Source: Pseudomonadota bacterium (GTDB taxonomy: Bacteria > Pseudomonadota > Alphaproteobacteria > Sphingomonadales > Sphingomonadaceae). From it: DNA of 7,983 nucleotides. The notes beneath the pieces were generated by a model that was not told where the DNA came from, did not search any database, and saw nothing but the letters and a program-made list of their open reading frames with translations. The DNA lies in the NCBI GenBank assembly GCA_023387085.1, contig JAEWIL010000170.1, positions 1 through 7,983 on the forward strand, given 5' to 3'. Both the position numbers and the translations under genes were made by a program. Every line of letters begins with the position of its first letter. The stretch's first letter is position 1. Below are positions 1-5,533 of the stretch, one piece after another.

Positions 1-464
1 CCCCCGCTGCAATCGCCGCCGCGACCGCCGCGAGCGAAGCAACCGCCGCCGCGACCGCGGCAAAGGGTGGCGCCGCACCCGGCACGACCTACGCCGCCCC
101 GCCCGAAAGCGGCACGCTGACGCCGAAGAAGCCCGAACCCGCGCCAGCGCCGGCGAAGCCGAAACCTGCTCTCAACAACGAGCCCATCAAGGTCGTGGAA
201 ACCCCCGTTCCCGCGGATACGACCACCGGTACCAGCCCCTGGCGTGCACAGTTCGGTGCCTTCGGGGTCGAGGCGAACGCCCGCAGCCTCTGGGCTGCGC
301 TCCGGAAGAAATATCCCGCGGTCGCGGCGCGCCAGCCCGTCTATGTAAAGGCGGGGGCGGTTACCCGCCTCCAGGCTGGCGGTTTCGCAAACAAGGGCCA
401 GGCTGAAAGCTTATGCGCCACCGTCCGCAAGGGCGGCCAGGCCTGCATGGTTGTGGCGAAGTAA
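1..464 (+). CDS. SPOR-domain protein, C-terminal part (5' end outside window)
   Basis: The frame is open from position 3 to a TAA at 462-464, giving about 153 residues with no convincing start, so the gene begins upstream of the window. The visible part starts with an Ala-rich stretch, followed by a Pro/Lys/Ala-rich linker (about positions 100-190). It ends in a SPOR domain running from SPWRAQFGAF to the terminal CMVVAK, with the usual pattern of QFGAF near the start, RLQAGGF in the middle and a final hydrophobic strand. SPOR domains bind denuded glycan strands of peptidoglycan, often at the septum, so the protein is probably periplasmic or envelope-anchored. In sphingomonads such C-terminal SPOR domains occur on several envelope proteins, including TPR proteins and D-Ala-D-Ala carboxypeptidases; the part seen here cannot tell these apart. 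A GTG at 195 could open a short ORF, but the frame clearly continues upstream of it. The SPOR call is confident; the full protein's identity is unknown. Confidence 0.85.
   Translation, partial: PAAIAAATAASEATAAATAAKGGAAPGTTYAAPPESGTLTPKKPEPAPAPAKPKPALNNEPIKVVETPVPADTTTGTSPWRAQFGAFGVEANARSLWAALRKKYPAVAARQPVYVKAGAVTRLQAGGFANKGQAESLCATVRKGGQACMVVAK
9..68 (+). repeat. Two tandem 30-bp units encoding a 10-residue Ala-rich repeat
   Basis: The 15-mer CGCCGCCGCGACCGC occurs at 14-28 and again at 44-58, exactly 30 bp apart and in frame. The encoded units are AIAAATAASE and ATAAATAAKG. They lie in the low-complexity linker before the SPOR domain and may be the end of a longer array outside the window. 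Confidence 0.6.
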
Positions 465-476
465 GCCGGCCGAACC

Positions 477-492
477 CCGGCGAAAACGCCGG
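477..492. terminator. Short GC hairpin between convergent genes, possible bidirectional terminator
   Basis: CCGGCG, an AAAA loop and CGCCGG form a perfect 6-bp stem in the 39-bp gap between the SPOR gene stop and the lactamase stop. A second palindrome, GGAGCGCTCC at 491-500, overlaps its right arm. There is no T-run on either side, so intrinsic termination is only a suggestion based on the hairpin's position. Confidence 0.35.
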
Positions 493-503
493 AGCGCTCC
501 GTC

Positions 504-1379
504 CTATTTCGCCGTGCCGGCCTTCTCCGCGGCCAGCCGCCTCGCCAGCAGGGTGCGCGAACGGTCGGCATAGGCGCGGCACGCGCCCGGCTTGTCGTTA
601 TAGAGCCCGTCCCCCGCATTGTCGGGATGGGCCGATATCAAGATATCGCACGGCATCGCGTCAATCGCACGATAGCTCTTCTCGAATCCGGCGATGAAGG
701 GCGCACCCGCCGACGACGTGTAACGATAGCCGTCCGCCGACACCGGATTGAGGCTGGAGGCGAAGACGATCGTCTTGCAGGTCGTCCCCTCGCAGGCCTG
801 CCAGCTCCAGCTCATGCTGCCCATCGTATGCCCCGGCGTTGCCTGCGCGGTGATCGCCACCTTGCCGAGCCGTAACACTTCGCCGTCCTTTACCACGCGC
901 ACCGGCGTCGTAACCGCTGGCCATTCCCCGCCATAGGCGCGCTGCGGATCGTCCTTCGCAAGCATTCCGGCGCGAAGCCCCTCTGCCCCGCGTTCGCTCG
1001 CGACCACCGTCGCGCCCGTATCGCGCGCCAGCGCGGCGAAGCCGCCGGCATGATCCCAATGCGGTTCGGTGCTCAGAATAAATTTGATGTCTTTGGGGTC
1101 GAAACCAAGACTGCGAACATTGGCAAGGATCATCGGCTCCGCCTGCGGCAACGCGCCGTCGATCAGGATCAGCCCGTCGCCGGTATCGATCAAGGCAACC
1201 GAAAGCCCGGCGAAGCCGGCAAGATAGCTCGTCCCGAAAAGCTTGGCAGGTGGCGACGGCGCAAGCCATTCCTTCGCGCGCTCGACCGCCATCGGCCGGG
1301 TCAGCGGATCGTCGGCGGGCTGCGCAGCCGCGTGGGCGGCTCCCACCATCCAGAGCGCCAAAGCCAGTGCCTTCATCAT
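504..1379 (-). CDS. Subclass B3 metallo-beta-lactamase, B3-E variant (Glu in the first zinc site)
   Basis: This 291-aa protein hydrolyses beta-lactams with active-site zinc, presumably in the periplasm. Residues 1-20 form a signal peptide (charged start, hydrophobic core, AHA/AAA cleavage region). The metal motif at residues 105-110 is EPHWDH; TPGHTMGS supplies His184 and ISAHPD supplies His251. In standard BBL numbering these are Glu116, His118, Asp120, His121, His196 and His263, so only position 116 departs from the usual His. Ser209 matches the B3 Ser221 position. Cys244 and Cys267 (MPCD and ACRAYAD) match the family disulfide; Cys196 and Cys202 may form another. Length is normal for B3. 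The ATG at 1379 is preceded by AAGGGAG at good spacing; the next codon is also ATG. It is divergent from an AmpR-type regulator, which suggests inducible expression. B3-E enzymes such as SIE-1 from Sphingobium are known as active lactamases; activity here is inferred. A related non-lactamase MBL-fold hydrolase is possible but less likely. Confidence 0.88.
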   Translation of the reverse strand: MMKALALALWMVGAAHAAAQPADDPLTRPMAVERAKEWLAPSPPAKLFGTSYLAGFAGLSVALIDTGDGLILIDGALPQAEPMILANVRSLGFDPKDIKFILSTEPHWDHAGGFAALARDTGATVVASERGAEGLRAGMLAKDDPQRAYGGEWPAVTTPVRVVKDGEVLRLGKVAITAQATPGHTMGSMSWSWQACEGTTCKTIVFASSLNPVSADGYRYTSSAGAPFIAGFEKSYRAIDAMPCDILISAHPDNAGDGLYNDKPGACRAYADRSRTLLARRLAAEKAGTAK

Positions 1380-1475
1380 CCTGCGTCTCCCTTCGGCGCT
1401 TGGAATGCCAAGGGCCCGGGTCGCTCACAAAGCATGATTTCTCGACAAAGCCATGAGAATAATTGATGACGAGCC
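1380..1475. promoter_or_regulatory. Divergent lactamase/ampR control region with candidate AmpR operators
   Basis: This 96-bp gap separates two divergent start codons and must hold both promoters unless these lie inside the genes. It contains an imperfect direct repeat: CTCACAAAGCATGA at 1424-1437 and CTCGACAAAGCCATGA at 1441-1456. The first copy holds a TC-N9-GA pattern (T1425 to A1437), which fits the LysR T-N11-A box. Around the second copy is a dyad, TTCTC-N11-GAGAA at 1439-1459. A smaller dyad, TTGG-AATG-CCAA, lies at 1400-1411, nearer the lactamase. I could not pick convincing -35/-10 pairs for either direction. Operator function is inferred from position, symmetry and the LysR neighbour. 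Confidence 0.45.
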
Positions 1476-2354
1476 ATGGACCGCGCCCAACTTCCGCTCA
1501 ACGCCCTGCGCGCCTTCGAGGCTGCGGCGCGTCATCTCAACTTCACCCGCGCGGCGATCGAGCTCTGTGTCAGCCAGGGCGCGGTCAGCCACCAGGTCGC
1601 GCAGCTCGAACGCCGCCTCGGCACCCGCCTGTTTCACCGCCTCCCGCGTGGCCTGGCGCTGACCGACGAGGGGCATGCGCTGGTTCCGGTCGTCGCCGAT
1701 GCGTTTGATCGTGTGGCGGCGACGCTCGACCAATATACGGGCGGCCGCTTCCGCGAAGCGCTCAAGGTCGGAGTCGTCGGCACCTTTGCAACCGGATGGC
1801 TGCTTCCGCGCCTCGCCGGTTTTGTCCGGGCCCATCCGGCCATCGATCTTCGCATTTCGACGAACAACAACCGCGTCGATCTTGCGGGCGAAGCGCTCGA
1901 CTATGCGATCCGTTTCGGCGACGGGGCATGGCACGGGACGCACGCCGAACCCTTGCTAGCCGCGCCGATGAGCCCGCTCTGCGCGCCAACGATCGCGGCG
2001 CGGCTCAGGACGCCGGGCGACCTGATCCACGAACCGCTACTAAGATCGTACCGTCCGGACGAGTGGGCGCTCTGGTTCGCTGCCGCCGGGCTCCCCGCCC
2101 CCGTTCTGCGCGGCCCGGTATTCGACAGTTCGGCTTTGATGGTGACGGCCGCCGCCGCAGGCAACGGCGTTGCGCTTGCGCCGCCCTCGATGTTCGTCCG
2201 GGAGCTCGCATCCGAACACCTCGCCCAGCCATTCGAGCTGGAAATCGATGCCGGCCGCTACTGGCTCACCCGCCTGATGTCGCGGCCCGAAAGCGACGCG
2301 ATGGCGCAGTTTCGCAGATGGTTGAAGAGCGAAATCCAAATACATCTTCCTTGA
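1476..2354 (+). CDS. ampR: LysR-family regulator, AmpR type
   Basis: This 292-aa protein closely follows enterobacterial AmpR as I recall it. It shares PLNALRAFEAAARHLNFTRAAIEL at the N-terminal winged helix-turn-helix (about residues 7-65), VGVVGTFATG at 98-107, NNRVD and FGDGAWHGT near 131-155, and RYWLTRL near 261-267. AmpR represses or activates a divergent beta-lactamase gene according to whether UDP-MurNAc-pentapeptide or anhydro-muropeptides from wall recycling are bound. Residues reported as critical in enteric AmpR are kept: Gly102, Thr103 and Asp135 at identical numbers, and Tyr262 for Tyr264. The ATG at 1476 is the first start after an in-frame TGA at 1467-1469; its Shine-Dalgarno is weak (GACGAG). 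It is divergent from the lactamase, the classic ampR-ampC layout but with a metallo-enzyme as the presumed target. Family membership is very sure; the regulated gene is inferred from position. Confidence 0.9.
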   Translation: MDRAQLPLNALRAFEAAARHLNFTRAAIELCVSQGAVSHQVAQLERRLGTRLFHRLPRGLALTDEGHALVPVVADAFDRVAATLDQYTGGRFREALKVGVVGTFATGWLLPRLAGFVRAHPAIDLRISTNNNRVDLAGEALDYAIRFGDGAWHGTHAEPLLAAPMSPLCAPTIAARLRTPGDLIHEPLLRSYRPDEWALWFAAAGLPAPVLRGPVFDSSALMVTAAAAGNGVALAPPSMFVRELASEHLAQPFELEIDAGRYWLTRLMSRPESDAMAQFRRWLKSEIQIHLP

Positions 2355-2375
2355 AAGGAAAGGACGCCTGCCCTA

Positions 2376-2384
2376 TGTTATGAT
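2376..2384 (+). promoter_or_regulatory. Possible extended -10 promoter for the small-gene cluster
   Basis: TGTTATGAT combines a TG-N extension with the hexamer TATGAT, 22 bp past the ampR stop. It would give a leader of roughly 60 nt before the ATG at 2453. No -35 box lies at correct spacing: TTGAAA at 2351-2356 is 22 bp away. The rest of the 98-bp gap between ampR and the next gene shows nothing else I can support. Confidence 0.3.
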
Positions 2385-2442
2385 CATTGTCGGCTTCGCT
2401 TTGCATGCCTGCGACTGAGAGACCATCGAGCTCCCGCACAAC

Positions 2443-2447
2443 GGAGG
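2443..2447 (+). promoter_or_regulatory. Ribosome binding site that fixes the start at 2453
   Basis: GGAGG lies 5 nt before the ATG at 2453. The same frame is open from an ATG at 2387, but that start has no such site and would add a 22-residue low-quality extension, so 2453 is preferred. Confidence 0.75.
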
Positions 2448-2452
2448 CCGAT

Positions 2453-2989
2453 ATGGATCTCAATCAATTACTTTATCATCACCAGATGGCGCTGATGGCC
2501 GTGAGCCAAGCGCAGCGTGATGGCCAATTGCTACCGAACTTCGACCTCCCCCGCTATTATGCGAAACGGATCGGCGAATATCGCGAACGACGCGGGCTCG
2601 GCGATACACTTGTCGCCTTCCCGGATCGTCCACAGAGCGGTCCCACGCCCGAAGCACCAGCGCCCGATGGCGACTATCCCGCCTTTGTCGGGGACACGCT
2701 GATCGCAGAGCTTCTCGTCAACAAGGTCCTCAGCATGGCCGCCGAAGAACGGACTGCCTATGCATTGGACGGCGTTATCGGGCGACTAGCCGACGTACAG
2801 GAAGAGCTTTGGGTCATCGGACGCGACATCTACCGCGCTCTGGATTTCGACGATGACAAACTCGCCGCGCTTGTGGCGGGTTGGCATCTTTCGCCCGACA
2901 TGCAGGTATCCAGCAGCGGCAACTCCCGCGCCGCCATTCTTCTCAAGCGCGTTGCGGGCCATTCGGGATCGCAGGCCAATGACGTCTGA
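2453..2989 (+). CDS. Hypothetical protein, 178 aa, cytoplasmic
   Basis: I do not recognise a named family. The protein starts MDLNQLLYHHQMALM and continues with a basic, probably helical segment (YYAKRIGEYRERRG) up to about residue 50. A Pro-rich linker follows (residues about 58-75). The rest is mostly helical and acidic, with AELLVNKVLSMAAEER and LADVQEELWVIGRDIYRALDFDDDKLAALVAGW. The short N-terminal MDLNQLLYHHQ segment resembles a small module I recall from other sphingomonad hypothetical proteins; that is memory, not a search. There is no signal peptide or membrane segment. Its last 11 bases overlap the start of the DUF2384 gene, so the two are probably translated together and may be functionally paired. 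GC content and codon use look less extreme than in the flanking core genes, consistent with accessory DNA. Confidence 0.75.
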   Translation: MDLNQLLYHHQMALMAVSQAQRDGQLLPNFDLPRYYAKRIGEYRERRGLGDTLVAFPDRPQSGPTPEAPAPDGDYPAFVGDTLIAELLVNKVLSMAAEERTAYALDGVIGRLADVQEELWVIGRDIYRALDFDDDKLAALVAGWHLSPDMQVSSSGNSRAAILLKRVAGHSGSQANDV

Positions 2990-3281
2990 TCGTGACCAGA
3001 TAGCAGTCGCTGCGTCGCCCACACGCACGAACCCTTTTCGCCTGAGGCGGAATTTTGCGCCTCTTGCACCTCAGGAAGCCCGGCGACAGGGCGCCATCAG
3101 CACATTGGCTTTCCAGTTGCTTGGCGGTCGCGATCCCGTGCTGGGTTTCCTCAATACCGAGAATGGACCGCTGGGTGGTCGCCCCATTGCTATCGCGACG
3201 CAAAGCGACGCGGGCTATGCAATTGTCGAGCATGAAATCCGCTCACGGTCGGTTCGACTGGGTGCCGGGCATGCCGAATGA
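2979..3281 (+). CDS. Small MbcA/ParS/Xre-type (DUF2384) antitoxin-like protein
   Basis: This 100-aa protein overlaps the preceding gene by 11 nt; its ATG at 2979 has only a weak ribosome site, so coupled translation is likely. From about residue 34 it fits the toxin-binding domain of MbcA/ParS/Xre antitoxins (DUF2384): ARRQGAISTLAFQLLGG, then FLNTENGPLGGRP, then a short helix with AGYAIVEHEI. That domain normally neutralises RES-domain toxins, which deplete NAD or modify nucleotide enzymes; ParST from Sphingobium is a studied example. Here the N-terminal 33 residues are basic and look too short for the usual helix-turn-helix, and no RES protein is encoded in the window. It may be an orphan antitoxin, an anti-toxin acting in trans, or the partner of the upstream unknown protein. 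The family call rests on motif pattern and is fairly strong; the function is open. Confidence 0.68.
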   Translation: MTSDRDQIAVAASPTRTNPFRLRRNFAPLAPQEARRQGAISTLAFQLLGGRDPVLGFLNTENGPLGGRPIAIATQSDAGYAIVEHEIRSRSVRLGAGHAE

Positions 3282-3345
3282 ACATAAGAAACAGGCTATC
3301 TCGACCGTATCCGATCCAGCACAATAAGCCCCATCCAAGATTGGA

Positions 3346-3624
3346 ATGCCGGATATGGCTGAATATGAAATAACCGGCATTCGTCAAAACGGGGACGGCG
3401 GCCGAACACACCATATCGAAGCCGTGCAGATAGGGCAGAGTCTGTTTTTTGTCGATCAGATCATCGCTTGGATCCGAGGCGACGCGCATTATTTCTGGAT
3501 ATGGCTCCAAGACGAGAAGATCGAAATCGTGGCCCTCCAGCGTAGCTCCTCGCGGCGCTACTACCTCACTGTCAAAGGGGGCGGATTCCCGCCGATCGCC
3601 TTGCTATCGCTGCCACGCATCTGA
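3346..3624 (+). CDS. DUF3892-like small protein
   Basis: This 92-aa protein matches my memory of DUF3892: an opening YEITGIRQNG, a His-rich HHIEAVQI segment, a central helix leading to FWIWLQDEKIEIVALQ, then RRYYLTVKGGG and a closing ALLSLPRI. These fit the family pattern of a small single-domain beta-rich protein, often ending in LLSLPxC. No biochemical function is known to me for the family. There is no signal peptide or membrane span. A second ATG at 3355 (MAEYEITGI) is an equally plausible start, since neither has a good ribosome site. It lies 64 nt after the DUF2384 gene on the same strand, so co-transcription is possible, and it converges on serB with a 34-nt gap in which I see no clear terminator. 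Base composition is the most AT-rich of the genes here, supporting acquired or accessory status. Confidence 0.65.
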   Translation: MPDMAEYEITGIRQNGDGGRTHHIEAVQIGQSLFFVDQIIAWIRGDAHYFWIWLQDEKIEIVALQRSSSRRYYLTVKGGGFPPIALLSLPRI

Positions 3625-3658
3625 CCGCAGTCCTGTTTGCCGGGCATCTTTGCGCGCT

Positions 3659-4543
3659 CTATCCAAGCACCCAGCTCCGCCGCGGGTAGCCCTGCGCCCA
3701 GAGCAGCGCAGTCAGGTCGTGATGCCGGATGACCGCATCGGCTGCCTCGGCGGCGGCGGGGTGCGGATAATAGCCGATTCCTAGCCCGGCGGCGGTGATC
3801 ATCGGAATGTCGTTGGCACCGTCGCCGATCGCCAGCGTCTCGCCCAGCGGCAGGCCGTGCTTCGCGGCTTCGGCCTTCAGCGTTTCCAGCTTGGTACCCG
3901 AATCGACGATCGGCTCGCCGACCTTACCGGTTAGCTTGCCGCCCTCGACCAGCAGTTCGTTCGCGACGACCTTGTCGAACCCGATCGCTTCGCCCACCGG
4001 CCCGGCGAATGCCGTGAAACCGCCGGTCACCAGCACCGAATGCGCGCCATGCGCCTTCATCGTCTGCACCAGCGTCCGCGCGCCGCGCGTCAGCCGCACG
4101 CGCTCCATCCGGCATTCGGCCAGCACGCCCTCAGCCAGCCCACCGAGCAGCGCGACCCGCTCGCTCAGCGCGCCGCGAAAATCGACCTCGCCGCGCATCG
4201 CCTTCTGCGTGATCGCCGCGACCTGATCCTTGATCCCAGCATAATCGGCCAGTTCGTCGATGCATTCGACGGTGATCATCGTCGAATCCATATCGGCCAC
4301 GATCAGCTTTTTCGCGCGATCGCCAAACGGCTGGACGACGACATCGAGCGCGCCATGATCCATCTTCGCAAGTTCGGCGCGCGCGCTGACCAGGCTGCCC
4401 TGAAAGAAAATGTCCGCTGCGTCATGCTCGTCGATCCAATGCGGTGCACCGACGTCGTGCCCTGTTGCGTCCAGCCGGTCGATTGCCTCGCGAACCACCT
4501 CGTCGGTCAGCTTTCCGGCTGCTATCAGCGTGGCAACGAACAT
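3659..4543 (-). CDS. serB: Phosphoserine phosphatase SerB
   Basis: This 294-aa enzyme dephosphorylates O-phospho-L-serine, the last step of serine biosynthesis, in the cytoplasm. The HAD core is complete: DMDST at residues 84-88 (Asp84 nucleophile, Asp86 acid/base), Glu93 downstream, VTGGF at 172-176 (Thr where many SerB have Ser), Lys218, and GDGANDIPM at 240-248 with the metal-binding Asp pair. Residues 1-80 form the variable N-terminal ACT-like region seen in longer SerB proteins. The frame is open further upstream, but the ATG at 4543 is chosen because AAGGAG (complement of 4549-4554) sits 5 nt before it. The start codon overlaps the miaA start on the other strand. The C-terminal KP near the last motif of many SerB proteins is HP here (residues 261-262). 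Identity is very secure. Confidence 0.95.
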   Translation of the reverse strand: MFVATLIAAGKLTDEVVREAIDRLDATGHDVGAPHWIDEHDAADIFFQGSLVSARAELAKMDHGALDVVVQPFGDRAKKLIVADMDSTMITVECIDELADYAGIKDQVAAITQKAMRGEVDFRGALSERVALLGGLAEGVLAECRMERVRLTRGARTLVQTMKAHGAHSVLVTGGFTAFAGPVGEAIGFDKVVANELLVEGGKLTGKVGEPIVDSGTKLETLKAEAAKHGLPLGETLAIGDGANDIPMITAAGLGIGYYPHPAAAEAADAVIRHHDLTALLWAQGYPRRSWVLG

Positions 4544-4544
4544 G
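4541..4544. other. Shared CATG: overlapping divergent start codons of serB and miaA
   Basis: Read forwards, ATG at 4542-4544 starts miaA; read backwards, ATG at 4543-4541 starts serB. Because CATG is its own complement, one tetranucleotide serves both. Each gene's ribosome site and promoter must therefore lie inside the other's coding sequence. Confidence 0.65.
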
Positions 4545-5516
4545 GCATCTCCTTCTTCATCCAACGAGTCCCGGCGGCCGCCGGTGGCGCTTATTGCCGG
4601 ACCGACCGCAAGCGGCAAGAGCGCATTGGCCGTCGCGCTCGCGAAGGCGCTCGCCGAGTCGGGCCGGGAAGCCGTCGTCGTCAACGCCGACGCCAGCCAG
4701 GTCTATCGCGACCTCGCCATCCTGTCGGCGCGGCCGACGGACGAAGAGATGGAAGGCGTGCCCCACCGCCTCTTCGGCCATGTCGACGGCTCGCAAGCAC
4801 ATAATGCCGCGCGCTGGTCCGACGAGGCGCGCGGCGTCCTTTCTCACGCGCATGACGCGGGGATGGTTCCCATCATCGTCGGCGGCACGGGCCTCTATCT
4901 CCGCACGCTGCTATCCGGCATCGCGCCGGTCCCCGAAATCGACCCCGCCGTCCGCGAGGCGGTGCGCGCGCTGCCCATTGTCGAAGCGCATGCGGCTCTG
5001 GCAGAAGCCGATCCCGACGCCGCCGCGCGGTTGAACCCCGCCGACGCCACCCGCATCGCGCGCGCGCTCGAAGTCGTCCGCTCGACCGGTCGCCGCCTCA
5101 GCCAGTGGCAGGAAGATCGCACGGGCGGCATCGCGGACGATATCGCCCTCGCCCCGCTCGTCCTGCTGCCTCCGCGCGACTGGCTTCGCGCGCGCTGCGA
5201 CCTCCGCTTGGTCCGCATGTTCGATACCGGCGCGATCGAGGAAACCGAGGCGCTGCTCGCGCGCCACCTCGACCCGGATCTTCCGGTGATGCGGGCGATC
5301 GGGGTGCCGCAGATTTCCGCCCTGATCAGCGGCAGAATGAGCCACACCGAAGCCCTCGAGGCGGCGCAGGCGGCGACCCGTCAATATGCGAAGCGCCAAT
5401 ATACCTGGTTCCGCCACCAGCCGCCCGCGGACTGGCCGCGTCACACAGAGTCATTAAGCGTCGATTCTATCAAGAAATTAGTAATAATATTACGTGATGC
5501 ACTGTTGACAGGATAG
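4542..5516 (+). CDS. miaA: tRNA dimethylallyltransferase MiaA
   Basis: MiaA transfers a dimethylallyl group to N6 of A37 in tRNAs reading UNN codons, the first step to ms2i6A. The protein is 324 aa, slightly longer than the usual 300-316. Visible motifs are the P-loop GPTASGKS at residues 20-27, NADASQVYRDL with Asp50, GGTGLYLRTLLSG, the LNPADATRIARALEV block, and TRQYAKRQYTWFR near the C terminus. The ATG at 4542 is taken as start; it has no clear ribosome site. A GTG at 4584 giving MALIAGPTASGKS is a real alternative and would end the overlap with serB. The frame also runs upstream to 4410, but that part is antisense to serB and reads as low-complexity Ser/Ala. The last 20 residues (SLSVDSIKK onward) are encoded by AT-rich DNA unlike the rest of the gene and look like a lineage-specific tail over the ilvB control region. 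Confidence 0.93.
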   Translation: MASPSSSNESRRPPVALIAGPTASGKSALAVALAKALAESGREAVVVNADASQVYRDLAILSARPTDEEMEGVPHRLFGHVDGSQAHNAARWSDEARGVLSHAHDAGMVPIIVGGTGLYLRTLLSGIAPVPEIDPAVREAVRALPIVEAHAALAEADPDAAARLNPADATRIARALEVVRSTGRRLSQWQEDRTGGIADDIALAPLVLLPPRDWLRARCDLRLVRMFDTGAIEETEALLARHLDPDLPVMRAIGVPQISALISGRMSHTEALEAAQAATRQYAKRQYTWFRHQPPADWPRHTESLSVDSIKKLVIILRDALLTG

Positions 5517-5520
5517 AATC
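5463..5520. repeat. Nested inverted repeats in an AT-rich island at the miaA 3' end
   Basis: GATTCTATC at 5463-5471 is matched by its exact complement GATAGAATC at 5512-5520, leaving 40 bp between. Inside is a second dyad, GTAAT-AAT-ATTAC, at 5481-5493. The surrounding sequence is much richer in A and T than the rest of the window. The right outer arm covers the miaA stop codon. This may be an operator pair for an ilvB regulator or a terminator/attenuator-type structure; the sequence alone does not decide. Confidence 0.6.
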
Positions 5521-5533
5521 ATACACCTATTGC
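5505..5533 (+). promoter_or_regulatory. Candidate ilvB promoter
   Basis: A consensus TTGACA at 5505-5510 is followed after 17 bp by TATTGC at 5528-5533. The -35 box is perfect by the general sigma-70 rule and the -10 matches 3 of 6 bases. It overlaps the miaA stop region and would give a leader of about 75 nt before ilvB. Confidence 0.4.

Noticed and set aside
661..1428. A 255-codon minus-strand frame overlapping the lactamase
   Set aside because: Arg-rich shadow in another frame of the same strand; all lactamase motifs are in the 504-1379 frame.
1425..1943. A 172-codon minus-strand frame opposite ampR
   Set aside because: Low-complexity antisense shadow; it would also cover the divergent control region and has no recognisable motif.
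1796..2383. A 195-codon plus-strand frame within ampR
   Set aside because: Arg-rich out-of-frame shadow of the AmpR coding sequence.
3055..3327. A 90-codon plus-strand frame overlapping the DUF2384 gene, considered as a frameshifted C-terminal continuation
   Set aside because: The DUF2384 domain is complete in its own frame and the other frame shows no family resemblance; no frameshift is needed.
4410..4541. Upstream extension of miaA
   Set aside because: The added residues are Ser/Ala-rich and wholly antisense to serB; MiaA proteins begin shortly before the P-loop.
4040..4804. A 254-codon plus-strand frame across the serB/miaA junction
   Set aside because: Antisense to serB and out of frame with miaA, His/Arg-rich, no motif.
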